This document shows positions 15,204 to 24,390 of a stretch of 37,528 nucleotides of DNA, one piece after another. A program made the translations under genes and the position numbers. Numbering within the stretch: position 1 is the stretch's first letter; each line of letters opens with the position of its first letter. The DNA is from SCGC-AAA076-P13 sp964613455 (lineage in GTDB: Bacteria > Pseudomonadota > Gammaproteobacteria > Magnimaribacterales > D2472): NCBI GenBank assembly GCA_964613455.1, contig CAZTGS010000012.1, positions 1 to 37,528 of the forward strand, read 5' to 3'. The notes beneath the pieces were generated by a model. It was not told the DNA's origin. It searched no databases and saw nothing but the letters and a program-made list of their open reading frames with translations.

Positions 15204-16300
15204 AGAAAAGATTAAATTTTGAAAGGTTCAGTATATATTTTGACCAATATTTATTTATTTCTATAACTTTGCTTTCTGTAATGGGTCTTTTCTTTCTTTA
15301 TAGTGCATCCCAAGGAGATATAAGCACTATAGTAAAACAATCTATATTTGTTGGCTTTGGTTTAGTTTTAATGTTTGCTTTAAGTCAGCCAGATCCCAAT
15401 TTTTATAATACATTTTCAGGTATTTTTCTATTGTTTTCACTATTTTTAATCTTTGCAACTATGATTTTCGGCAAAGAAATAAATGGTGCAAAAAGGTGGC
15501 TTGATCTTGGCTTTTTTACTCTACAATCTTCAGAGCTTATAAAGATTTCTCTTCCTATTTTTCTAGCATCTTACTTATATGACAAGCCACTCCCGATAAG
15601 TCCTAAGCACAGTTTTATAACTCTTACTTTAATAGGATTTGTTTTTATTTTAGTAGCTGGACAGCCTGACCTAGGCACTAGTCTTGTGGTTCTTCTGGCA
15701 GGTGTATATATTTTATTTTTGGCAGGACTTAGCTGGAGATTTATTGGAGCCTCCTTTGGAATATTGCTTCTATCGCTACCTTTTCTTTGGAATAATTTTT
15801 TACAGCCATTCCAGAGACAGCGGATACAAACTCTTTTAGATCCCAGTGCTGATCCTTATGGAACTGGATGGAATATCACTCAATCAAAAATAGCCATTGG
15901 ATCGGGAGGCATTAATGGAAAAGGTTACCAAGAGGGATCTCAAGCTCATCTAGATTTTTTACCTGAGACTGAAACAGACTTTATTTTTTCCGTCATTGCA
16001 GAAGAATTTGGTTTTGTAGGAGTATGCATACTTTTGACAGTATTCTTCTTTATTCTTTTAAGGTGCTTGTATCTAGCTTTTATTGCTAGAGATAGATTCT
16101 GTAGATTGACGATTGGCGGGCTAAGCCTGATCTTTGCATCCACTTTATTTATTAACCTTGCTATGGTTGTTGGGTTAATTCCTGTAGTTGGTATGCCGCT
16201 TCCTTTTGTCAGCAAAGGGGGCTCATCTTTGTTATCATTCTATATAGCCTTTGGCATAATAATATCCATGGCAACACATAAGAAATTAATGCAACGATGA
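15200..16300 (+). CDS. mrdB: RodA, SEDS peptidoglycan glycosyltransferase
   Basis: RodA polymerises lipid II into glycan strands in the inner membrane, together with PBP2. Seen: 366 aa (E. coli 370), about ten hydrophobic spans, and SEDS signatures NGAKRWLDLGFFTLQSSELIK and GQPDLGTSLVVL. QSKIAIGSGGINGKGYQEGSQAHLDFLPETETDFIF and GMPLPFVSKGGSSLLSFY complete the pattern. It overlaps mrdA (4 nt) and mltB (4 nt), so it is expressed as part of the same coupled series. Confidence 0.97.
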   Translation: MKKRLNFERFSIYFDQYLFISITLLSVMGLFFLYSASQGDISTIVKQSIFVGFGLVLMFALSQPDPNFYNTFSGIFLLFSLFLIFATMIFGKEINGAKRWLDLGFFTLQSSELIKISLPIFLASYLYDKPLPISPKHSFITLTLIGFVFILVAGQPDLGTSLVVLLAGVYILFLAGLSWRFIGASFGILLLSLPFLWNNFLQPFQRQRIQTLLDPSADPYGTGWNITQSKIAIGSGGINGKGYQEGSQAHLDFLPETETDFIFSVIAEEFGFVGVCILLTVFFFILLRCLYLAFIARDRFCRLTIGGLSLIFASTLFINLAMVVGLIPVVGMPLPFVSKGGSSLLSFYIAFGIIISMATHKKLMQR

Positions 16301-17184
16301 AAAAAATTATATTTGTTAGCTTGATATTTAATCTTTCTATTTTTGCAGATTATTCAAATCACAAAGACAGTCAATTAGTAATTGATGAGCTAGTTACAAA
16401 ACATGGTTTTGAAAAATCTTATGTTGTAGATATCTTAAAGAATGCTGAGAAAAGAGATGAGATGCTTCAATCAGTTGCCAAGCCCGCAGAAAAAACAAAA
16501 ACATGGGACGAATATAGAGCCATTTTTATAAAAACAAAAAGAGTTGCAGATGGTAAAAAGTTTATAAAAGAAAATATTAATGCCCTAGAAAGAGCTGAAA
16601 AAGAATTCGGTGTGCCAAAAGAAATAATCACGGCCATTCTTGGGGTTGAGACTAATTATGGAGATAACAAAGGTGGATATAGAGTTATAGATAGCCTTAC
16701 CACCTTGGGATTTGATGATCCAAGAAGATCTAAATTTTTTAGAAGAGAGCTTATAGAGTTTTTTCTTCTCACAAGAGAAAATGACCTAGATATTTTAAAA
16801 ACAAAAGGTTCATATGCTGGCGCAATGGGATATGCACAATTTATCTCTTCTAGCTACAGAGCTTATGCTGTAGATTATGATGGCGATGAATCTGCTGATT
16901 TGTTTAACTCCGTTGATGATGCTATTGGCAGTATTGCAAACTATCTTTTCATACATGGGTGGAAAAGAGAGGGAAAAATTGTAACTAAGACATATCCAAA
17001 TAACGTAAGAAAATTTTATAAACCACATGAGTCTCTTACAAGATTCATAGCTTTAACTTTCAACGAAGACGGAGAAGATCTTTATTTTATTGGCGATGAC
17101 AACTTTAGAGCCATAGCTAAGTATAATATTAGTGATGTTTATGCGATGGCAGTTTATTATTTATCAGAAGAGTTAAAAACATGA
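16297..17184 (+). CDS. mltB: Lytic murein transglycosylase B
   Basis: MltB cleaves the glycan backbone to leave 1,6-anhydro-muropeptides, the material that Mpl later helps recycle. Seen: 295 aa. The signal peptide (MKKIIFVSLIFNLSIFA) has no lipobox cysteine, so this looks like a periplasmic rather than lipid-anchored form. The catalytic glutamate is in ILGVETNYGDNKGGYRVIDSL. LTTLGFDDPRRSKFFRREL, AGAMGYAQFISSSYRAYAVDYDGD and DAIGSIANYLFIHGW match the SLT_2/MltB fold. It is somewhat shorter than E. coli MltB (361). It overlaps mrdB and dacA by 4 nt each. Confidence 0.94.
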   Translation: MKKIIFVSLIFNLSIFADYSNHKDSQLVIDELVTKHGFEKSYVVDILKNAEKRDEMLQSVAKPAEKTKTWDEYRAIFIKTKRVADGKKFIKENINALERAEKEFGVPKEIITAILGVETNYGDNKGGYRVIDSLTTLGFDDPRRSKFFRRELIEFFLLTRENDLDILKTKGSYAGAMGYAQFISSSYRAYAVDYDGDESADLFNSVDDAIGSIANYLFIHGWKREGKIVTKTYPNNVRKFYKPHESLTRFIALTFNEDGEDLYFIGDDNFRAIAKYNISDVYAMAVYYLSEELKT

Positions 17185-18338
17185 AAAAAATACTATTAAT
17201 CCCTTTATGCATTTCTTTATTGATTGAATCTCAAACATTTTTACCTGATGCGCCAGATTTAAACTTAAAGAGTTATATATTAATCGAGCCAAATACAAAT
17301 ACAGTAATAGCAGAATTTAATTCTAATTTAGAAATTGTTCCTGCAAGTATGACAAAGATAATGACAACATATATTGCTGCTGAATATATAGAAGATGGAG
17401 CTATATCAAATGATGAAGAGGTCCTGATAAGCGAAAAAGCTTGGAGGATGAAAGGATCGAGGATGTTTATCGAGCAGGGAAAGAAAGTAACAGTTAGCGA
17501 TTTAATGAAAGGAATAATAATTCAATCTGGTAACGATGCTTCGGTCGCATTAGCTGAATACCTAGGTGGCGACGAGCAGGGCTTTGTAGCTGACTTAATG
17601 AATCCTTATGCAGCGCAACTTGGAATGAGTAATACTGTATTTCATGACTCATCAGGCCTATCTGATTTGAATGTTACAACCGCAAAAGATCTATCAATAT
17701 TAACGTCAAATTTTATTACTAAATTTCCTGATACTTACATACTTTATAAGGAAAAAAGTTTTGAATTTAACAATATCAAACAATTAAATAGAAACAAACT
17801 TTTGTGGAGAGATGAAACTTCTGATGGAGTTAAAACTGGTCATACTGATTCTGCTGGTTATTGCTTAGTTGGTTCGGCAAAAAGGGGAGAAATGAGATTG
17901 ATTACAGTTGTGGCAGGAAGCAAATCAGATAATGATAGATTTCTAGCGTCACAGAGATTACTAGAATATGGTTTTAAATGGTATGCCACTCAAAAAGTTT
18001 TAGATGCTAATAAGGAATATAAAAATATAGCTATATGGGGAGGACAAGATAAAAATCTTGGTCTTGGTGTGGCAGAAGATATATCAATAACACTCCCAAG
18101 AAATAGCTTTAAAGGTTTAAAGGTTAATTATAAATATAGTAATAATATTCAGGCGCCTATTTCTATAGGGCAAAAAATAGGAACCCTTGAAATAACAAGT
18201 AATGATGAGATTGTCTTAGTTACTGATCTGGTGGCCCTGTCTGCTGTTGAAGCGAAGGGTTTTTTTGGAAGACTCTGGTCTAAGTTTGTACTATGGATAT
18301 ATAGCTTATTTGGAATGACTGAGAATGAATCAAGTTAA
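17181..18338 (+). CDS. dacA: D-alanyl-D-alanine carboxypeptidase (PBP5/6 type)
   Basis: DacA trims the terminal D-alanine from pentapeptides and so limits cross-linking. Seen: 385 aa. An N-terminal signal peptide is followed by PDLNLKSYILIEPNTNTVIAE and active-site boxes SMTK (56-59), SGN (116-118) and KTG (218-220). A PBP5-type C-terminal beta domain follows, then an amphipathic tail (FFGRLWSKFVLWIYSLFGM) for binding to the outer face of the inner membrane. It overlaps mltB (4 nt) and the aminotransferase gene (14 nt). Released D-alanine could be used by the downstream transaminase, which is inference from the pairing. Confidence 0.96.
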   Translation: MKKILLIPLCISLLIESQTFLPDAPDLNLKSYILIEPNTNTVIAEFNSNLEIVPASMTKIMTTYIAAEYIEDGAISNDEEVLISEKAWRMKGSRMFIEQGKKVTVSDLMKGIIIQSGNDASVALAEYLGGDEQGFVADLMNPYAAQLGMSNTVFHDSSGLSDLNVTTAKDLSILTSNFITKFPDTYILYKEKSFEFNNIKQLNRNKLLWRDETSDGVKTGHTDSAGYCLVGSAKRGEMRLITVVAGSKSDNDRFLASQRLLEYGFKWYATQKVLDANKEYKNIAIWGGQDKNLGLGVAEDISITLPRNSFKGLKVNYKYSNNIQAPISIGQKIGTLEITSNDEIVLVTDLVALSAVEAKGFFGRLWSKFVLWIYSLFGMTENESS

Positions 18339-19152
18339 AGCAGTTTTTAATGGCAAGTTTGATCTAGTAGAAAATATTAAAATTTCTCCCTTTTCCAGGG
18401 CATATACATTTTCTGATAGTGTTTATGAAGTAATACCTTTTTTTAAATCAAAACCTATTGCATTTTCTATGCATCTTGAGAGATTAAAATACAGCTCTAC
18501 CGAATTAGCGATGAATATAGAAATTGAAAAAATATCTAGTGAGATAAATAATTTGATATCCTCTTGCGAAAGCAATAGTGGCTATGTTTATTATCAAATA
18601 ACTAGAGGGGTAGATAATATACGCTCCCATATGTACTCAAACTCTCTGGAAATCGAAACATTTGGTTATGTAATTGCTCATGCGTTTGCATCTAAGCCTT
18701 TGAAGGTAATGGTGTGTGAGGATATTAGATGGGGTAGATGTAATATTAAATCTACATCTCTGCTTGGCAATGTTATGAGTATGAATTCTGCTCATAAAGA
18801 TAATTGTGATGAAGTCATTATGCACAAAAATAATATTCTTCGTGAGGCAGGCGCATCTAATTTATTTTTTATAAAAGATAATAAAATTTGCACTCCAGCC
18901 CTATCGAATAATATTCTTCCAGGCATAACAAGGGCATTACTTATTATAGAATTAAAGAAAATAGGACTAGATGTCATAGAAGATGAATTTTTATTATCCG
19001 ATATCTCGAATGCTTCATCTGCATGGTTAACAAGTTCAACAAAAGGACTCGCTCCAATTTATGAGATAACTAATTTGAAATCAGATTTGAATATTGACGA
19101 TCCAATGTTCTTAAAATGCAAAGAAGTCTTCGAAAAGAAATTCTTTAGCTAG
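18325..19152 (+). CDS. dat: Class IV aminotransferase, probably D-amino acid transaminase
   Basis: This is a fold-type IV PLP aminotransferase. Seen: 275 aa with FSRAYTFSDSVYEVIPFF, HLERLKYS, PLP-lysine K142 in RWGRCNIKSTSLLGN, and EAGASNLFFI and ILPGITR in the second half. Residues R100 and H102 in TRGVDNIRSHMYS match the Arg-x-His carboxylate trap of D-alanine aminotransferase, which argues for Dat over PabC (4-amino-4-deoxychorismate lyase) or IlvE. Dat converts D-alanine and 2-oxoglutarate to pyruvate and D-glutamate. Sitting last in the wall operon after dacA, it could recycle D-alanine into D-glutamate for peptidoglycan. It overlaps convergent holA by 8 nt. Confidence 0.82.
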   Translation: MNQVKAVFNGKFDLVENIKISPFSRAYTFSDSVYEVIPFFKSKPIAFSMHLERLKYSSTELAMNIEIEKISSEINNLISSCESNSGYVYYQITRGVDNIRSHMYSNSLEIETFGYVIAHAFASKPLKVMVCEDIRWGRCNIKSTSLLGNVMSMNSAHKDNCDEVIMHKNNILREAGASNLFFIKDNKICTPALSNNILPGITRALLIIELKKIGLDVIEDEFLLSDISNASSAWLTSSTKGLAPIYEITNLKSDLNIDDPMFLKCKEVFEKKFFS

Positions 19153-20110
19153 TGGTTAAATCAATTACGATATTATCTAACTCATTCCAGAAATCTTTTT
19201 TACTTAATCCTTTACTAGCGAGATCTAGTTCATACACATTTTTTTGAAGTTGAATTAATTTTTTTAGAGAATGATTTTTTATAAAAGCCATATAATCTGA
19301 AATTTTATTACTCCAAACACCAGATTTTTGAAGACTATTCTGTGGATTTTTATTTTGACGAGCGCTAGAAGCATTATTAACAATTTTACCTACAATCCAG
19401 ACTAGCAAGGGTGCGTAATGTCCTTCAGTACTTTTAATAGAGTGAATTATTCTTAAAGCATGCTTGGTATTTTTAGAAATAATCATATCTTCTAATTCAA
19501 ACGGCATAAATTCAGCAGAATCTAAATATGATTTATGTGTTAGATCAATTCCTTCTTTATAGGTTAGCTTTAGCAGTTGCACTTCATTCTGTTGAGCAAC
19601 TAAATTTCCAGCATTCATTTCATAAATATTTTGAACCAAAGAAGCCTTATCTTTATCAGAAACAAAGCTTAGTTCATGTTTTAACCAGATTTTTTCCTCA
19701 AAAGATTTAAGCTTTTTGCATTCAACAATAAGCGCATATTCATCCATTTGTTTTACCCACTTAGTTGAATGATTAATTTTTTCATTATGTGAATTAATGA
19801 TAATTGCTATATTTTCCATTTTTCCAATATTAGGAATTTGAAAAATTTTAGTTATTTGATCAGGTACCTTACCTTGATCGTGATTGATTTCAATTATTGT
19901 CTTTGTCCCAAAGAGAGAACCTCCCACATTTTCAATAATCACCTGCTCTATTTGGCCAAAATCATCTTTACTTAAAATTCTTTTCTCACCAAAACCTTGG
20001 CTGATTAAATGTTTTTTTAGAATATCTTTTGAATTATTTCTTAGAATGATTTCAGACCCATAAATAAAAAAAATATTTGGTGATTTATTGAGATATTTCT
20101 CAACCACCAT
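19145..20110 (-). CDS. holA: DNA polymerase III subunit delta
   Basis: HolA opens the beta sliding clamp as part of the clamp loader. Seen: 321 aa from ATG 20110. N-terminal PNIFFIYGSEIILRNNSKDILKKHL is the delta-type start, and the middle contains EMNAGNLVAQQNEVQLLKL and FELEDMIISKNTKHALRIIHSI. The C-terminal helical collar has a weakly conserved sequence, as usual for HolA. A frame open to a TTG at 20140 exists, but ATG 20110 lies 4 nt after the lptE stop and fits the family start better. It is the last gene of the leuS-lptE-holA set, a conserved gammaproteobacterial order. It meets dat tail to tail with 8 nt overlap. Confidence 0.87.
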   Translation of the reverse strand: MVVEKYLNKSPNIFFIYGSEIILRNNSKDILKKHLISQGFGEKRILSKDDFGQIEQVIIENVGGSLFGTKTIIEINHDQGKVPDQITKIFQIPNIGKMENIAIIINSHNEKINHSTKWVKQMDEYALIVECKKLKSFEEKIWLKHELSFVSDKDKASLVQNIYEMNAGNLVAQQNEVQLLKLTYKEGIDLTHKSYLDSAEFMPFELEDMIISKNTKHALRIIHSIKSTEGHYAPLLVWIVGKIVNNASSARQNKNPQNSLQKSGVWSNKISDYMAFIKNHSLKKLIQLQKNVYELDLASKGLSKKDFWNELDNIVIDLTTS

Positions 20111-20114
20111 AGCT

Positions 20115-20576
20115 TCACATTTCAAAAGTATTGACCTCAATGATAACTTGATTTATTACTTCATCTTGCATATCGCTTTCTAATAAATTGATCATTTCAT
20201 TTTGCGCATAAGGGTTTAATTCATTGGACTTAAATCTTTTTATTATCTTTAAATCTTTCTTTTTTGTTTCGCTATTTATATCAATCATTAATTGAATACT
20301 TAAAGTTAGCTCTCCCTCAAGCGCTCTTAATGCACTGCCGCCATATACGTCATATCTCTTTAGCGAGTAATTTTTTAAAGTAATGTGTTTGTCATTAGTA
20401 TCTTCACTTGATTTAAATATCGAACTGATTTTATTTTTATAAGAGTCAGGAAGAGAATTATCAAATTTAAGATCATAAGAGATGCTTTGGTCTAAATTCA
20501 TTACAACTTGATTATAGTTACACCCAGCCAAAGTGAACATAAATAAAAAAGTAGTAAAGATGGAAAATTTATTCAT
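20115..20576 (-). CDS. lptE: LPS-assembly lipoprotein LptE
   Basis: LptE plugs the LptD barrel and helps insert lipopolysaccharide into the outer leaflet. Seen: 153 aa. A lipoprotein signal peptide has lipobox LAGC with Cys19. The mature part shows little conserved sequence but has the two-helix and beta layout expected (SYDLKFDNSLPDSY, then LEGELTLSIQLMI and a C-terminal amphipathic helix). Recognition rests mainly on the lipobox, the size and the position between leuS and holA, which is the standard place for lptE. GAGGTGG lies about 12 nt before the ATG as a possible ribosome-binding site. It lies 56 nt downstream of leuS. Confidence 0.82.
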   Translation of the reverse strand: MNKFSIFTTFLFMFTLAGCNYNQVVMNLDQSISYDLKFDNSLPDSYKNKISSIFKSSEDTNDKHITLKNYSLKRYDVYGGSALRALEGELTLSIQLMIDINSETKKKDLKIIKRFKSNELNPYAQNEMINLLESDMQDEVINQVIIEVNTFEM

Positions 20577-20632
20577 AAATTATATTAACCACCTCATCAA
20601 AATATATCAAAGCATTATTTTAGTTAGTCGTT

Positions 20633-23050
20633 CTAAATAACAAAATTTATAATTTTTTCTTTGATGTAGATAATTTTTTTAATTTCATTATTTTCGAGAT
20701 TAATAGCAACATTCTCAATACTTTTAACTTGAAGCTCTATGGCATTTTGATCTAAATCTTTATTAATCATGATTTTTCCTCTAACCTTGCCATTGATTTG
20801 AACAACGAGTTCAAATTCATCAACTTCTAATAGATGTTCTTTCACATCAGGCCAAGAATCTTCTATTCCTTCAGAAGAGAATTCACCATAAAAACTATTC
20901 CATAGATGTTCTGAGGCATGAGGCGCAATTGGATTGAGGGTTTTTAATATAATCATGATTGATTCATCTAAACAGTACTTGTTTGAATCAGATGCACCCA
21001 ATTCTTTAAATGAATCAGGAATAAAATTTAATAGCTCCATTATTGAGGCAATCGCAGTATTAAATGAATATCTTGATTCAAAATCATTAGTCACTTTTTT
21101 TAATGTGCTATGTGCTTTTCTTCTAAGGTCCTTTTCTTCTTTCGAAAGACTTGAAGGCTCATTGATATTTTGAAAATTCCTTTCATTAACTAAATTCCAA
21201 ACTTTTTTAATAAATCTTGAGGCTCCTTCTACAGAAGACTCAGACCATTCAAGACTTTGCTCAGGCGGAGCTGTAAACATCATATAGAGTCTGACAGTAT
21301 CAGCTCCATATTTTTCTATATACGATTGTGGGTCAACGGTATTACCTTTTGATTTTGACATTTTGGCACCATCTTTTAAAACCATCCCTTGTGTTAAAAG
21401 CTTCTTGAATGGTTCATTTCCCTCAACCATGTCCATATCTCTCAGTGCTTTATGAAAAAACCTTGAATATAGTAAATGAAGAATGGCATGTTCTATTCCA
21501 CCAATATATAAATCTACTGGTAACCAGTATTTAGAATTTTCATCAAAAATCTCTTTGTCATTATCAGAAGAAGTAAATCTAGCGTAATACCATGATGAGT
21601 CCATAAAGGTATCAAATGTATCTGTTTCTCTTTTTTGCTCTTCAGAAATATTATAGAAAGATTTATTTTGACTTAATGGTATTGGCGCAGAATTTTTAGG
21701 AAGATCAGGCAACTCCACAGGCATATCTTTTTCATCAATAACTTTCGGCACTCCATTTTCGTAGATCACAGGTATAGGACATCCCCAATATCTCTGCCTG
21801 CTAACCCCCCAATCTCTTAATCTAAATTGAATTAACTCTTCTGCAAGATTTTTTTCTTTCAAGTTTTTAACTATTGCTTTTGAGGCCTCATCTGAACCCA
21901 TACCTGAAAACCCTTCTGAATTTATCAAACTACCTTTTTGTAATACAGGCAGTTCATCTTCATCATTATTTAAAGAAATAACTTTATTTATATCTAAGCT
22001 ATATTTAGTTGCGAATTCAAAATCTCTTTGGTCATGAGCTGGAACACCCATTACAACCCCGGTTCCATAATCAAGTAATACAAAATTCCCAATCCAAACA
22101 GGTATTTTATTTCCAGTTAACGGGTGTAAGACATTAATACCAGTTGCCATGCCAAATTTTTCTGCTTTAGCTATGTCAGCCTCAGCAGCTTTTGTTTCTT
22201 TGCATTTATCTAGAAATGCTTTAACTTCATCATTTTTTTCAGAAAGTTCCAAAGAAATTGGATGATTTGGAGAGATAGCTATAAATGAAACGCCATAGAT
22301 AGTATCGGGTCTTGTTGAAAATGCAGTCAAAAAATTAGAAGAATCATCTATGCGATATTTGATCTCAGCCCCACTAGATTTGCCAATCCAGTTTTTTTGC
22401 ATAGTCTTTACATTCTCTGGCCAATCTACTTCATCTAGAGAGGTAAGAAGCTCATCTGCATAGTCAGTTATTTTTATAAACCACTGGTCAATTTCTTTAA
22501 TTTCTACTTGAGCACCAGATCTCCAGCCTTTCCCATCGATAACTTGTTCGTTTGCCAGAACAGTTTCATCAACAGGGTCCCAATTCACAAAAGATTTTTT
22601 TCTGTAAACCAAGCCTTTATCATAGAACTTTTTAAAAATTAACTGCTCCCATTTGTAATAAGAGGGCTCACATGTCCTTAATTCTTTAGACCAGTCATAA
22701 CCTAACCCTAAAGAAATCAATTGTTTCTTCATATATTCTATATTTTGATCAGTCCATTCTTTTGGACTTACTTTATTTGCGATAGCTGCATTTTCAGCAG
22801 GTAGTCCAAAAGCATCCCATCCCATTGGTTGAAAAACATTAAAATTCTTCATCCTCTTATACCTAGAAATAACATCGCCAATCGTATAGTTTCTAACATG
22901 GCCCATATGAAGTTTTCCAGATGGGTATGGAAACATCGATAAACAATAAAATTTCTCTCTGTTATCTGGAACAGCCTTAAATCTATCTTCTTTTAACCAT
23001 TTTTCTTGAATTGCTTTTTCAATATCTTTTGGATTATATTCAGGATTCAT
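20633..23050 (-). CDS. leuS: Leucyl-tRNA synthetase
   Basis: LeuS charges tRNA-Leu and edits mischarged products. Seen: about 805 aa from ATG 23050 (E. coli 860). The class I HIGH motif is HMGH (48-51) within FPYPSGKLHMGHVRNYTIGD. STRPDTIYGVSF marks the CP1 editing domain, and DGAKMSKSKGNTVDP is the KMSKS loop. An anticodon-binding domain and the C-terminal ELVVQINGKVRGKI domain complete it. Starts are possible at TTG 23071, ATG 23065 and ATG 23050. I chose 23050 because MNPEYNP aligns with the E. coli N-terminus MQEQYRP. It overlaps the accC end by 11 nt and is likely read through from the acc genes. Confidence 0.96.
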   Translation of the reverse strand: MNPEYNPKDIEKAIQEKWLKEDRFKAVPDNREKFYCLSMFPYPSGKLHMGHVRNYTIGDVISRYKRMKNFNVFQPMGWDAFGLPAENAAIANKVSPKEWTDQNIEYMKKQLISLGLGYDWSKELRTCEPSYYKWEQLIFKKFYDKGLVYRKKSFVNWDPVDETVLANEQVIDGKGWRSGAQVEIKEIDQWFIKITDYADELLTSLDEVDWPENVKTMQKNWIGKSSGAEIKYRIDDSSNFLTAFSTRPDTIYGVSFIAISPNHPISLELSEKNDEVKAFLDKCKETKAAEADIAKAEKFGMATGINVLHPLTGNKIPVWIGNFVLLDYGTGVVMGVPAHDQRDFEFATKYSLDINKVISLNNDEDELPVLQKGSLINSEGFSGMGSDEASKAIVKNLKEKNLAEELIQFRLRDWGVSRQRYWGCPIPVIYENGVPKVIDEKDMPVELPDLPKNSAPIPLSQNKSFYNISEEQKRETDTFDTFMDSSWYYARFTSSDNDKEIFDENSKYWLPVDLYIGGIEHAILHLLYSRFFHKALRDMDMVEGNEPFKKLLTQGMVLKDGAKMSKSKGNTVDPQSYIEKYGADTVRLYMMFTAPPEQSLEWSESSVEGASRFIKKVWNLVNERNFQNINEPSSLSKEEKDLRRKAHSTLKKVTNDFESRYSFNTAIASIMELLNFIPDSFKELGASDSNKYCLDESIMIILKTLNPIAPHASEHLWNSFYGEFSSEGIEDSWPDVKEHLLEVDEFELVVQINGKVRGKIMINKDLDQNAIELQVKSIENVAINLENNEIKKIIYIKEKIINFVI

Positions 23051-24389
23051 TTTGTAGGAACTCATTTTCAAGGTAATTTATCGTATGTTTGTTTTCAATA
23101 AAAGTCTTATCGTGAAGTATTTTTTGGTGAAGCGAATGATTTGTTTTTATTCCTTCAATAAAAAACTCGTCAAGAGCACTCAACATTCTCTTTATGGCAG
23201 ATTCTCTGGAGTTAGCTTGAGTAATTATTTTTGCCAATAAAGAGTCGTAGTAGGGCGGAACTGTGTAACCACCGTATATATGGGAATCATATCTTATTCC
23301 AAAACCACCAGCTGTATGCATCTTTGTTATTGTTCCTGGAGATGGTTGAAAAGTTTCTGGATCTTCTGCGTTGATTCGACATTCAAGAGAGTGACCATGA
23401 AAATAAATTTCATCCTGATTCAAAGATATCTCCATACCTAATGCAATTCTTAACTGCGCTTTAACTAAATCAAAATCTGTAATCATTTCAGTTACTGGAT
23501 GTTCTACCTGAATTCTTGTGTTCATTTCAATAAAGTAGAATTGATTATTTTCATATAAGAATTCAATAGTACCAACCCCCTCATATTGCATCTCTTTGCA
23601 TAAATTAATACAAGCGTTGAATGTTTTATTAAGAGCTTCTTCGTCTAGTCCTATTGCGGGTGCTTCTTCTATTATTTTTTGATGTCTTCTTTGCATACTG
23701 CAATCTCTTGTTCCAAGATGTATTGCACTTCCTTTGCCATCTCCAACTATTTGTATTTCGACATGCCTTGGATTATTAATAAATTTCTCTAAGTAGATTT
23801 TTTCATTTCCAAAACCATTCTTTGCTTCCTGCATTGTAATTTCTGCTAGAGATATTAAATCTTCTTCTTTTTCAACAACTCTCATTCCTCTGCCTCCACC
23901 TCCAGCGGTAGCCTTTATCATTATTGGATATCCAATTTCTCTTGCAATTTCCTTAAACTTTTCTGGGTCTTTAGGTATATCTTTTTTGTACCCAGGAACT
24001 ATTTGAATGCCAGCTTTCTCTGCTAATGTTTTAGCTGTTATTTTATCTCCCATACTTCGAATAGTTTCTGAATTCGGTCCTATGAATTTAAATCCACTTT
24101 TCTCACACATTTCAGCAAAATTAGGATCTTCAGCTAAGAAGCCATAACCTGGATATATAGCATTTACTCCTGTGAGCTCTGCAGCAGAAAGTATTGCTGA
24201 GGCATTTAAGTAACTTTTGGCGGGAGAGGCTGGTCCAATGCAAACCGTTTCATCTGAAAATTTAAGATGTTTTAAATCTTTATCTCCTTCTGAGTAAACC
24301 GATACTGTCGAAATATCTAACTCTTTACATGCTCTGATGGCACGAAGCGCAATTTCTCCTCTGTTAGCAATAAGAACTTTAAAGGGCAT
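23040..24389 (-). CDS. accC: Acetyl-CoA carboxylase, biotin carboxylase subunit
   Basis: AccC carboxylates the biotin on AccB with ATP and bicarbonate, starting fatty acid synthesis. Seen: 449 aa (E. coli 449). It has FKVLIANRGEIALRAIRACKEL, the ATP-grasp glycine loop KATAGGGGRGMRVV, RDCSMQRRHQKIIEEAP, IEFLYENNQFYFIEMNTRIQVEHPVTE and HSLECRINAEDP. It follows accB after a single base and runs 11 nt into leuS, so the three genes are one transcript. Confidence 0.98.
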   Translation of the reverse strand: MPFKVLIANRGEIALRAIRACKELDISTVSVYSEGDKDLKHLKFSDETVCIGPASPAKSYLNASAILSAAELTGVNAIYPGYGFLAEDPNFAEMCEKSGFKFIGPNSETIRSMGDKITAKTLAEKAGIQIVPGYKKDIPKDPEKFKEIAREIGYPIMIKATAGGGGRGMRVVEKEEDLISLAEITMQEAKNGFGNEKIYLEKFINNPRHVEIQIVGDGKGSAIHLGTRDCSMQRRHQKIIEEAPAIGLDEEALNKTFNACINLCKEMQYEGVGTIEFLYENNQFYFIEMNTRIQVEHPVTEMITDFDLVKAQLRIALGMEISLNQDEIYFHGHSLECRINAEDPETFQPSPGTITKMHTAGGFGIRYDSHIYGGYTVPPYYDSLLAKIITQANSRESAIKRMLSALDEFFIEGIKTNHSLHQKILHDKTFIENKHTINYLENEFLQNES

Positions 24390-24390
24390 A

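Noticed and set aside
20111..20140. Ten-residue N-terminal extension of HolA from a TTG
   Set aside because: An ATG 4 nt after the lptE stop gives a start that fits the family. The TTG would lie 26 nt inside lptE without a ribosome-binding site.
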